A stretch of 8,186 bases of DNA from Actinomycetes bacterium (GTDB lineage Bacteria; Actinomycetota; Actinomycetes; Propionibacteriales; Propionibacteriaceae): NCBI GenBank assembly GCA_023393755.1, contig JAEXCA010000072.1, positions 1 through 8,186 of the forward strand, in the 5' to 3' direction. Below the pieces are notes generated by a model. It was not told the DNA's origin and did no database searches. It was given only the letters and a program-made list of their open reading frames with translations. Shown one piece after another: positions 1 to 5,308 of the stretch; the stretch's first letter is position 1; every line of letters starts with the position of its first letter. Both the position numbers and the translations under genes were made by a program.

Positions 1-208
1 GGTGGGTGACCAGGGCGGTCGCCGGACGCAGCGCGCCCAGCGACCCCGGCAGACCTCGCCGGAGGCGAGGGAGCTCCAGGACGAACTGACCGACGCCCTC
101 GACACCCGGGTGACCGTCACCAGCAGCGGACGCCGGGGCCGGATCGTGATCGAGTTCGCCGATGCCGGCGACCTCAAGAGACTAAGCGATCTATTGCTTA
201 GCAGATAA
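1..208 (+). CDS. parB: ParB chromosome-partitioning protein, C-terminal end (5' truncated by window)
   Basis: This is the last 68 codons of a gene that starts left of the window; the first complete codon is at base 2 and the stop is TAA at 206-208. The segment reads LQDELTDALDTRV, then GRRGRIVIEFADAGDLKRL, which matches the C-terminal dimerisation domain of chromosomal ParB (family pattern: L-DTRV-(K/R)RGRIVIEFA--DLERI). ParB binds parS sites, spreads as a CTP-dependent clamp and works with ParA to segregate replication origins; the C-terminal domain holds the dimer together. Its DNA-binding and CTPase parts are outside the window. The Q/R-rich stretch before the domain is the usual flexible linker. 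The last nine codons (AGA CTA AGC GAT CTA TTG CTT AGC AGA) are AT-rich and include codons rare in such a GC-rich genome; they double as a hairpin. A GTG at base 2 could be read as a start, but that would leave only this domain, so truncation by the window is far more likely. Confidence 0.88.
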   Translation, partial: VGDQGGRRTQRAQRPRQTSPEARELQDELTDALDTRVTVTSSGRRGRIVIEFADAGDLKRLSDLLLSR

Positions 209-216
209 ACCTTTTT
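182..216 (+). terminator. Probable intrinsic terminator overlapping the end of parB
   Basis: CTAAGC (182-187) and GCTTAG (196-201) form a perfect 6-bp stem, extendable through a G-T wobble. A second perfect pair, GATAAA (204-209) and TTTATC (214-219), follows at once with a CCTT loop. A run of five T (212-216) lies downstream of the first stem. The 50-base stretch is strikingly AT-rich for this window and separates convergent parB and dacB, whose stops are only 21 bp apart. The T run is 10 nt beyond the first stem rather than adjacent, so the terminator call is probable, not certain. Confidence 0.5.
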
Positions 217-229
217 ATCGACAAATAGC

Positions 230-1522
230 CTATCCTGCGACGGCGGTCGCGCAGCCGCAGGCGGCGAGGACGCTGGCCGAGCGGTCCAGCCAGTTGCCGG
301 CGGTGGTGGAGTACTTCCCGTTGTGGCTGGCGAAGTAGGCGAAGGTGAGAACCTCACCGGTGGCCGTCGTGACGTAGCCGGCCAGCGCGTTGACCTGCTT
401 GAGCGAGCCGGTCTTCGCCCGGACGACCTTGCGTCCGGCCAGCTCCTCGGGGTCGTTGAAGCGGCGGCTCAGGGTGCCGCTCACCCCGGCGGTGGGCAGC
501 CCCTTGATCACGTCGACGTAGCGCTGATCGGCCAGGGCGAAGCCGACCGAACGGGCCACCACCGAGGGCAGCACCCTGGTGTTGGAGGAAAGGCCGGAGC
601 CGCCGTCGATCACCATGCCATCGCCCCACAGGCCCTTGCCCTGCAGCCACCCGCTGATCGCCGCCGAGCCGCCGTCGAAGCTCGGCGCCTGGCCGGCCGC
701 GATGGCGACGTGCCGGGCCAGGGTCTCCGCGGCGACGTTGTCGCTGTACAGCAGCATCCGGCGGACCATCGTCCCCAGCGGCGCCGAGGTCACCGAAGCG
801 ACGGTCTCGGCGTCCTTCGGCACGGAACTCGAGCCGGTGAACGTCACCTTGATGCCCTTCGCCTTCAGCTTGCTGGCGAACAGCTTGGCCGTCGAGCGGG
901 CCGGGTTGCCGTAGGCGGAGGAGCCGCTCTTGCCACCGTTCACGGTCAGCGACATGATCCGCGGGGTGTAGGACGACCACGCCTTCTTCCAGCTCGGCGA
1001 ATAGCTCGCCCCGCTGAACAGCGGGGCCGAGAAGGTCAGCGTCACCTTCTTCACCTTGGCCTTCTTCAGCGCCTTCGCGGTCGCGGCCGCGAGGTCGGTG
1101 AGGTTGGCCTTCTTCGCCGCGGCGGACGAGCGTCCGCTGGTCAGGTACGGATCCCCGCCGGCGACCAGGACGATCCTCCCCTTCCTGGCGCTGACCACCT
1201 TCGTGGTGAAGGTCCGGTCGGCTCCGAGCAGGTCGATCGCCGCCAGCGCGGTGAGGATCTTCGTGGTGGACGCGGGCACCATCAGCTGGTCGTTGACCAC
1301 CAGCGGCTCGCCACCGGCGGTGTAGACCGCCCAGGCGGTCGAGGTGAGGTTCTTCTGCGGCAGCGCGGAGAGCCGGTTCGACATCAGGTCGATGTCGAAG
1401 CTGGGTGCCGCCTTGGGAGCCGCGGGTGCCGCGAGCGGAGTCGCCACCGCCGGCGGCGCGAGCAGGCCGGCGACCACCAGCCCGACAGCGAGAAGCAGAG
1501 CGGCAAGGCGACGAGGAAGCAT
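230..1522 (-). CDS. dacB: D-alanyl-D-alanine carboxypeptidase/endopeptidase, PBP4 type (peptidase family S13)
   Basis: This low-molecular-weight penicillin-binding protein of 430 aa trims the terminal D-Ala from peptidoglycan stem peptides and may cut cross-links, acting outside the membrane. The N-terminus (MLPRR, hydrophobic residues 6-22, AVA at 25-27) is a Sec signal peptide with likely cleavage after residue 27. All three serine-active-site motifs are present in S13 context: STTK at 85-88 (nucleophile S85, K88), SDN at 260-262, and KTG at 370-372 within KTGSLKQVNALAGYV. DGGSGLS (306-312) is another S13 hallmark. Roughly residues 110-250 carry the Ala/Lys-rich inserted domain usual for PBP4. 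The length is normal for actinobacterial members. The ATG at 1522 is supported by the signal peptide directly after it. No Shine-Dalgarno sequence precedes it, and a TANNNT box ends 7 nt upstream, which suggests a leaderless transcript. It lies 78 bp downstream of the DUF3817 gene. Confidence 0.93.
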   Translation of the reverse strand: MLPRRLAALLLAVGLVVAGLLAPPAVATPLAAPAAPKAAPSFDIDLMSNRLSALPQKNLTSTAWAVYTAGGEPLVVNDQLMVPASTTKILTALAAIDLLGADRTFTTKVVSARKGRIVLVAGGDPYLTSGRSSAAAKKANLTDLAAATAKALKKAKVKKVTLTFSAPLFSGASYSPSWKKAWSSYTPRIMSLTVNGGKSGSSAYGNPARSTAKLFASKLKAKGIKVTFTGSSSVPKDAETVASVTSAPLGTMVRRMLLYSDNVAAETLARHVAIAAGQAPSFDGGSAAISGWLQGKGLWGDGMVIDGGSGLSSNTRVLPSVVARSVGFALADQRYVDVIKGLPTAGVSGTLSRRFNDPEELAGRKVVRAKTGSLKQVNALAGYVTTATGEVLTFAYFASHNGKYSTTAGNWLDRSASVLAACGCATAVAG

Positions 1523-1529
1523 GTTCTGG

Positions 1530-1535
1530 ACGGTA
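1530..1535 (-). promoter_or_regulatory. Candidate -10 box for a leaderless dacB mRNA
   Basis: Read on the minus strand the hexamer is TACCGT (pattern TANNNT), and exactly 7 nt separate it from the dacB ATG, so transcription would begin at or next to the start codon. A weak -35-like TTGGCC lies about 19 nt further upstream. No AGGAG-like sequence is present in the interval, which fits leaderless initiation, common in actinobacteria. It rests on pattern only. Confidence 0.35.
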
Positions 1536-1571
1536 ACCCGCCCGGCGGTCCCGAGGCCAACCCGGGCCAGC

Positions 1572-1597
1572 GGTTGCTCAACCTGAGCTTGAAGCTC
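1572..1597. repeat. Two adjacent short inverted repeats between the DUF3817 gene and dacB
   Basis: GGTTGCTCAACC (1572-1583) is a self-complementary hairpin, and GAGCTT-G-AAGCTC (1585-1597) is a near-perfect palindrome ending four bases short of the DUF3817 stop. Neither is followed by a T run on either strand. They could form a weak terminator or processing element after the upstream operon, or be chance; the stems are only 4-6 bp. Confidence 0.3.
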
Positions 1598-1600
1598 CGG

Positions 1601-1981
1601 TCAGCCCGGGTCGGCGGCCTCGGCGGCGGCGATCCGGGCCTGGACGTCCTTGCGGGCGTAGTGCTCGGCGACGAAGGAGAGGAAGGGCACCGTCCCGGCC
1701 AGCGCGATCAGGATCAGCCGGGCCCACGGCCAGTGCACCCGCCGGCCGAGGTCGTAGGCGGTGATGATCAGCACCATGTACAGCCAGCCGTGCGGCACAC
1801 CCGTCCAGGTGACCACCGCGCCGTTGTCGGCCAGGTACTTCAGCGGCATCCCGACCAGCACCAGCACCACCAGCAGGACGCCCACCACGTACGCCATCAC
1901 GCGGTAGCGCAGCAGGGCGTTGCGGATCGCCGGAATCTGGGCTGGATCGATGGACGGCGCTGGGGCGGCGGTCTCGCTCAC
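1601..1981 (-). CDS. DUF3817 family integral membrane protein
   Basis: This 126-aa membrane protein is of the DUF3817 type found widely in actinobacteria; no biochemical function is established to my knowledge. Three hydrophobic segments are visible at about 28-46 (YVVGVLLVVLVLVG), 63-78 (around HGWLYMVLIITAYDLG) and 87-105. The family features are RYRVMAY before the first helix, VPHGWLYM at the second and a basic/Trp loop (GRRVHWPWAR) before the third. The GTG at 1981 is chosen because it overlaps the SURF1 stop as GTGA and has AGGAG five bases upstream (1987-1991). Reading further upstream in this frame gives an Arg/Pro/Gly-rich run inside SURF1 that is clearly not protein-like. The 4-bp overlap implies translational coupling with the SURF1-like gene, so a role near respiratory-chain assembly is possible, but that is guilt by association. 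Confidence 0.85.
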   Translation of the reverse strand: MSETAAPAPSIDPAQIPAIRNALLRYRVMAYVVGVLLVVLVLVGMPLKYLADNGAVVTWTGVPHGWLYMVLIITAYDLGRRVHWPWARLILIALAGTVPFLSFVAEHYARKDVQARIAAAEAADPG

Positions 1982-2667
1982 GGTGTCTCCTGGTCGGTGC
2001 TCATGGTCACCGTACCCTGGCGGCCGAGCGCGCGGACGAAGCGGAGGGTCATGAACACCGCGAACCCGGCGAACACCCACCACTGCAGGGCGTAGCCGTA
2101 GTTCTGCCAGGAGCCCTCGCCGGTGCCGAGGTCGACGGTGGCGGGCTCCAGCCCCTGCCCGCGGGCGCCCGCCCCGTCCAGGGTGACGAAGCCGGGCAGC
2201 AGTTGCTGCGGCCACTCCTGCGCCAGCGCCGCCAGCCGCACCGAACCGTCCGGCCGGTCACCGCGGGGTTCGGACGGCATGAACACCCCCACGATCTCCG
2301 TCGGCCCGTCGACGGGCTCCGGGACCGCTCCCTCCGAACCTTCCGGGACGGCACCCCGGACGACCGGCAGCACGCGTCCGTCCGGCACCTCGAAGGCGGT
2401 CAGCACCCGCCCGTCGGTCAGTACCGTCTGCTGGGCGGGCAGGAACGTCCCGGGGGCGCTCACCCGGCGGCCGTAGACGTCGCCCACGCTGCCGTCGGCG
2501 CCGACGTTCTCCAGCAGGGCCACCGGCGCAAGGGCGGCGCGCTCCTCGGCGGAGGCGCGTTCCTTGGATTCGTAGACCCGCATCTGCCACAACCCCAGCC
2601 ACAGCATCACCACGGCGATCCCCAGGCCGAGGGCGCCGACCAGTAGCTGCTTGAGCCGAGGTGTCAT
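1978..2667 (-). CDS. SURF1-like cytochrome c oxidase assembly protein
   Basis: This 229-aa protein has the SURF1/Shy1 layout: one membrane helix near each end with an extracytoplasmic domain between. The first helix (about 8-27) ends in LGLWQMR (24-30), the family's LGxWQ signature. The second helix (about 191-209) begins with NYGYALQWWVFAGF, matching the conserved (N)YALQWW motif. In between, GRRVSAPGTFLP, VLPVVRG and LLPGFVTLD fit the central domain. SURF1 proteins help insert or stabilise haem a in aa3-type oxidases, which implies aerobic respiration. The ATG at 2667 lies 12 bp after the ligase stop with no good ribosome binding site, consistent with coupled translation in the operon. The stop overlaps the next gene's GTG by 4 bp. 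Family membership is clear; dependence of a particular oxidase on it is inferred. Confidence 0.88.
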   Translation of the reverse strand: MTPRLKQLLVGALGLGIAVVMLWLGLWQMRVYESKERASAEERAALAPVALLENVGADGSVGDVYGRRVSAPGTFLPAQQTVLTDGRVLTAFEVPDGRVLPVVRGAVPEGSEGAVPEPVDGPTEIVGVFMPSEPRGDRPDGSVRLAALAQEWPQQLLPGFVTLDGAGARGQGLEPATVDLGTGEGSWQNYGYALQWWVFAGFAVFMTLRFVRALGRQGTVTMSTDQETP

Positions 2668-2679
2668 CGTCAGCGAGTT

Positions 2680-3642
2680 TCAGCCGCGACGTGCCCAGGC
2701 GTTGTCCACCAGCTGTGCGCAGAGCAGGCCGAAGTCGTAGCCGGCCGCCTCGACCGCGAGCGGGACCAGTGAGGTCTCGGTCATCCCCGGCGCCGAGTTG
2801 GCCTCGATGAACACCGGTTCGCCGTCGGCCGGGACGATGATGTCGGCGCGGGAGAGATCCCGCAGCCCCAGGACGCGGTGCGCGGCGACCGCCATCCCGG
2901 CACAGGCCTTCGCCACCTCGTCGCTCACCTCCGCCGGGGCCAGGAAGCGGGTGTGGCCGGCGGTGTAGCGGGCGGTGTAGTCGTAGAAGCCGGATTCGGG
3001 ACGGATCTCCACCGCGGGCAGCGCCAGCTGCTCGCCGTCCAGCTCGACCACCGTGACGGCCACCTCGGTGCCCTCGATGTACTGCTGGACGACCGCCACG
3101 TCACCGTAGGAGTACGCGGCCACCATCGCCGCCGGCAGGTCGGCGGGCTTGGTCACCCGGGTGCAGCCCAGCGCCGAACCGCTGCGGGCGGGCTTGACCA
3201 TCATCGGGAAGCCGATCCGTTCGCCCAGGGCGCGGACCAGGTGTGCGGCGCCGAGTTCGCGGAACATGTCGTGCGGGAGGGCGACGGTGTCGGGCACCCG
3301 CAGCCCGGCCTGGGCGGCCAGCGGTCCGCCGATCGCCTTGTTGAACGCGCGGCGGCAGGCGGCCGACCGGGAGCCGACGTAGGGGATCTCCAGCAGGCTC
3401 AGCACCTGCTGCAGGCCGCCGTCCTCGCCGACGCCGCCGTGCAGCAGCGGGAACGCCACCGGGTTCTCCAGGGAGTCGAGCAGGTCGATCAGGCCGGAGG
3501 TGACGTCGCTCTCGACCACCTCGTGGCCGCGATCGCGCAGTGCCTGGGCGACCCGTCGGCCGGAGCGCAGCGAGACGTCCCGCTCGTGGGAGAGTCCGCC
3601 GGCGAGCACAACGATCGGGCCGTGGCTGGGGGAGTCGTTCAT
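2680..3642 (-). CDS. ddl: D-alanine--D-alanine ligase family protein (ATP-grasp), short form
   Basis: This 320-aa ATP-grasp enzyme is of the Ddl type, which joins two D-alanines with ATP for peptidoglycan precursors. Visible motifs are GGLSHERDVSLRSG (15-28; E20 corresponds to E. coli DdlB Glu15), LLHGGVGEDG (66-75), VKPARSGSALG (149-159; S156 for Ser150), YDYTARY (220-226; Y226 for Tyr216), SRADII (264-269; R265, D267) and EANSAPGMTETSLVP (280-294; E280, N282, S291, L292). The catalytic triad and metal ligands are therefore intact, and Tyr rather than Phe at 226 argues against a D-Ala-D-lactate ligase. Two changes stand out: Arg225 where DdlB has Lys215, and Ala157 in the usual GSS motif. 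At 320 aa it is shorter than typical actinobacterial Ddl (about 370). The ATG at 3642 lies 11 bp after the aminotransferase stop, so the two are coupled. It may be a second, specialised paralogue; the exact substrate is unproven. Confidence 0.85.
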   Translation of the reverse strand: MNDSPSHGPIVVLAGGLSHERDVSLRSGRRVAQALRDRGHEVVESDVTSGLIDLLDSLENPVAFPLLHGGVGEDGGLQQVLSLLEIPYVGSRSAACRRAFNKAIGGPLAAQAGLRVPDTVALPHDMFRELGAAHLVRALGERIGFPMMVKPARSGSALGCTRVTKPADLPAAMVAAYSYGDVAVVQQYIEGTEVAVTVVELDGEQLALPAVEIRPESGFYDYTARYTAGHTRFLAPAEVSDEVAKACAGMAVAAHRVLGLRDLSRADIIVPADGEPVFIEANSAPGMTETSLVPLAVEAAGYDFGLLCAQLVDNAWARRG

Positions 3643-3653
3643 GGTGATGCTGC

Positions 3654-4970
3654 CTAACTGATGTCGGGTGCCGGTCCGGTGGGGAGATCGTGGTGGCGGG
3701 TGGTCTCCAGCTCGATGCCGAAGGTGAGATGCAGGTCCTGCTCGGACTTGATGACCTCGCCGAGCCGCCGGGTGCCCTCGTAGATCCGCTCCGGGGTCGG
3801 GAAGCAGAACGAGAGCCGCATGTTGCGGCTGCCCAGGCCGTCGGCGTAGAAGGCGGTGCCCGGGGTGAAGGCCACCCGGGCGGTCACCGCCCGGGGCAGC
3901 ATGGCCTGGGAGTCCAGGCCTTCGGGCAGGGTCACCCAGACGAAGAAGCCGCCGGTGGGGTGGGTCCAGGTGGTGCCCTCGACCATGTGGTCGCGGAGCC
4001 CGGCCATCATGGCGTCCCGTCGTTCCCGGTACATGTCGCGGTAGACGGTGATCTGGCTGCGCCAGTCGAACTCGTCCAGGTAGGTGGCGATGGCGAACTG
4101 GCTGAACACCGGCGGGCAGAGGGTCGCCGCCTCCTGGGTCAGCACCAGTTTCTCCCGGACGGCGTGCGGCGCCAGCGCCCAGCCGACCCGGAAACCCGGC
4201 GCGAAGATCTTCGAGAAGGAACCCAGGTAGACCACGTTGTCGGCGTCCATCGAACGTAGCGCCGGCAGCGGATCGCCCTCGAGGGTGAGCAGGCCGTAGG
4301 GGTTGTCCTCCAGGATCAACAGGTCGTACTCCTTGGCGACCGCGATGATCTCGCGCCGCCGCTCGACCGGCTGGGTGACCCCGCTGGGGTTCTGGAAGTT
4401 CGGGATGGTGTAGAGGAACTTCACCCGCTTGCCGGCCGCCCGCAGGCTGACCAGCGCGGCGCGGAGCGCGACCGGGTCGATGCCGTGCTCGTCCATCGCG
4501 ACATGGACCACCTGGCACTGGTAGGCGTGGAAGGTGCCGAGCGCGCCGACGTAGCTGGGCGCCTCGGCCAGCACCACGTCCCCGGGGTCGCAGAACACCC
4601 GGGTGATCAGGTCGAGGGCCTGCTGGGAGCCGCAGGTCACCACGATGTCGTCGGCGTGGGCCTGGATCTGCTCCTCGGCCATCACCTCGACGATCTTCTC
4701 CCGCATGAACGGCTCGCCCTGGCCGGAGCCGTACTGCATGGCCTGGGTGCCGCGTTCGCTGATCAGCCGGTCGACCGCGCGTCCGAGGGCTTCGCGGGGA
4801 AGGTCGGCGATGTTCGGCATCCCGCCGGCCAGTGAGACCACCTCGGGCCGATTGGCGACGGCGAACAGAGCCCGCACGGCCGACACCTGCAGGCCATGGG
4901 TTCGTTCCGCGTACGCATCGACATAGGGGTCCAGCCGCGTATCGCGGCGGGACGGCTCAGGAAGGGTCAC
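3654..4970 (-). CDS. PLP-dependent aminotransferase, class I/II (2-aminoadipate/MocR-like fold type I)
   Basis: With the GTG at 4970 this is a 438-aa aminotransferase. Landmarks are VVSLAGGMP (44-52), YGSGQGEP (80-87), VTCGSQQALDLI (111-122), PSYVGAL (138-144), IPNFQNPSG (189-197), EDNPYG (221-226; D222 pairs with the PLP pyridine nitrogen), SFSKIFAPGFRVGW (251-264; K254 is the Schiff-base lysine) and MRLSFCFP (384-391; R385 binds the substrate carboxylate). The set resembles LysN-type 2-aminoadipate and aromatic/branched-chain aminotransferases; the substrate cannot be read from sequence. Start choice: conservation begins near RLDPYVDAYAERTHG, which the GTG at 4970 precedes by 11 residues, but it lacks a good ribosome binding site. 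In-frame alternatives are GTG at 4988 and TTG at 5033; the TTG has AAGGAGAGG 7 nt upstream and would add 21 residues. It is the first gene of the minus-strand operon, with the ligase 11 bp downstream. Confidence 0.9.
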   Translation of the reverse strand: MTLPEPSRRDTRLDPYVDAYAERTHGLQVSAVRALFAVANRPEVVSLAGGMPNIADLPREALGRAVDRLISERGTQAMQYGSGQGEPFMREKIVEVMAEEQIQAHADDIVVTCGSQQALDLITRVFCDPGDVVLAEAPSYVGALGTFHAYQCQVVHVAMDEHGIDPVALRAALVSLRAAGKRVKFLYTIPNFQNPSGVTQPVERRREIIAVAKEYDLLILEDNPYGLLTLEGDPLPALRSMDADNVVYLGSFSKIFAPGFRVGWALAPHAVREKLVLTQEAATLCPPVFSQFAIATYLDEFDWRSQITVYRDMYRERRDAMMAGLRDHMVEGTTWTHPTGGFFVWVTLPEGLDSQAMLPRAVTARVAFTPGTAFYADGLGSRNMRLSFCFPTPERIYEGTRRLGEVIKSEQDLHLTFGIELETTRHHDLPTGPAPDIS

Positions 4971-5040
4971 TGCACCAGCATGCCGCACTCCGGCCGCCGC
5001 CGGTGGCCAGGCCCACCGCGACCCACCGGCCAAGGGCCGT

Positions 5041-5049
5041 CCTCTCCTT
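5041..5049 (-). promoter_or_regulatory. Strong Shine-Dalgarno-like AAGGAGAGG upstream of the aminotransferase
   Basis: On the minus strand, AAGGAGAGG is followed 7 nt later by an in-frame TTG (5033-5031). It is the best ribosome binding site in the region and could decide the start in favour of the longer form. Against this, the extra 21 residues (Gly/Ala/Pro/Trp-rich) do not look like a conserved N-terminus. Confidence 0.35.
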
Positions 5050-5064
5050 CCCACCGGAACCCCC

Positions 5065-5139
5065 CGACAGAAACCGGGCAGTGGACGCCGTTCGCGTGCG
5101 TAGTGACCGCGGATCGCCTCTGCTGCCCGGTTTCTGTCG
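5065..5139. repeat. Perfect 17-bp inverted repeat in the divergent intergenic region
   Basis: CGACAGAAACCGGGCAG (5065-5081) is exactly complementary to CTGCCCGGTTTCTGTCG (5123-5139), with a 41-base spacer. Beyond one outer mismatch two more pairs form (CC 5062-5063 with GG 5141-5142). On the inner side, G-T wobbles and G5084-C5120, A5085-T5119 extend the stem. Neither arm is itself a palindrome, there is no adjacent T run, and I see no flanking target duplication. It lies between the minus-strand aminotransferase start and the plus-strand GNAT gene. Possible identities are paired operator sites, a stable RNA hairpin, or a small repeat element (MITE/REP-like). Confidence 0.75.
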
Positions 5140-5183
5140 TGGTTGGGCGGGACGCAGCGGGTGTCTGCCCCCGGTCCGGCAAC

Positions 5184-5189
5184 TACCAT
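5184..5189 (+). promoter_or_regulatory. Candidate -10 box for the GNAT-kinase operon
   Basis: TACCAT fits TANNNT and is the only such hexamer in a sensible position on the plus strand upstream of the GNAT gene. The sequence 17 bases upstream (GTGTCT) is a poor -35. If used, transcription would start near 5196 and leave a leader of about 113 nt that contains the hairpins at 5209-5281. Confidence 0.3.
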
Positions 5190-5208
5190 GAGAAGCAACG
5201 GGACGGGA

Positions 5209-5281
5209 GTGACCCCAATGGGTCACCGCAGGCGAAGCGGGGACGCGAAGCCCCGTGTCCCGGGTGGGCCCAACGGGACAC
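5209..5281 (+). promoter_or_regulatory. Structured 5' leader (three hairpins, two GCGAAGC mini-hairpins) upstream of the GNAT gene
   Basis: Three perfect stems follow one another. GTGACCC/GGGTCAC (5209-5226) has a CAAT loop. CGGGG/CCCCG (5238-5255) has an 8-nt loop. GTGTCCCG/CGGGACAC (5255-5281) has an 11-nt loop that includes the palindrome GGGCCC. CCGC (5226-5229) can alternatively pair with GCGG (5237-5240). The heptamer GCGAAGC, a known very stable mini-hairpin, occurs twice (5232-5238 and 5245-5251). The block ends 16 nt before a strong GAGGAG ribosome binding site. It could be a cis-regulatory RNA. The segment GGGACGCGAAGCC resembles, from memory, the GGGACGCAAAGCC core of the c-di-GMP-I (GEMM) class, but the rest of that consensus is not evident. 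Confidence 0.4.
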
Positions 5282-5297
5282 CGGCGGGCCGAGGTGC

Positions 5298-5303
5298 GAG
5301 GAG
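5298..5303 (+). promoter_or_regulatory. Ribosome binding site that fixes the GNAT start
   Basis: GAGGAG lies 5 nt before the ATG at 5309. This makes 5309 clearly better than the GTG at 5255, which would add 18 residues and would lie inside the hairpin block. Confidence 0.75.
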
Positions 5304-5308
5304 ATTCG

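Noticed and set aside
215..223. TTATCGACA, one mismatch from a DnaA box
   Set aside because: A single imperfect box outside the dnaA-dnaN region is not evidence of an origin; it is more simply part of the AT-rich terminator region.
323..2095. 590-codon open frame on the plus strand
   Set aside because: It runs antisense to dacB, DUF3817 and part of SURF1, and its product is low-complexity Arg/Gly/His/Gln-rich. It is a shadow caused by high GC at third positions.
3643..4518. Open frame extending the Ddl-type ligase upstream by about 290 codons
   Set aside because: It overlaps the aminotransferase in another frame and encodes Arg/Pro/Gly-rich sequence. The ligase's conserved N-terminus starts just after the ATG at 3642, so the extension is not real.
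4967..5182. Small minus-strand frame ending in MLVQ and overlapping the aminotransferase GTG
   Set aside because: It has no conserved features, and its nearest starts are badly spaced from the AAGGAGAGG; kept only as an alternative in the start-site finding.
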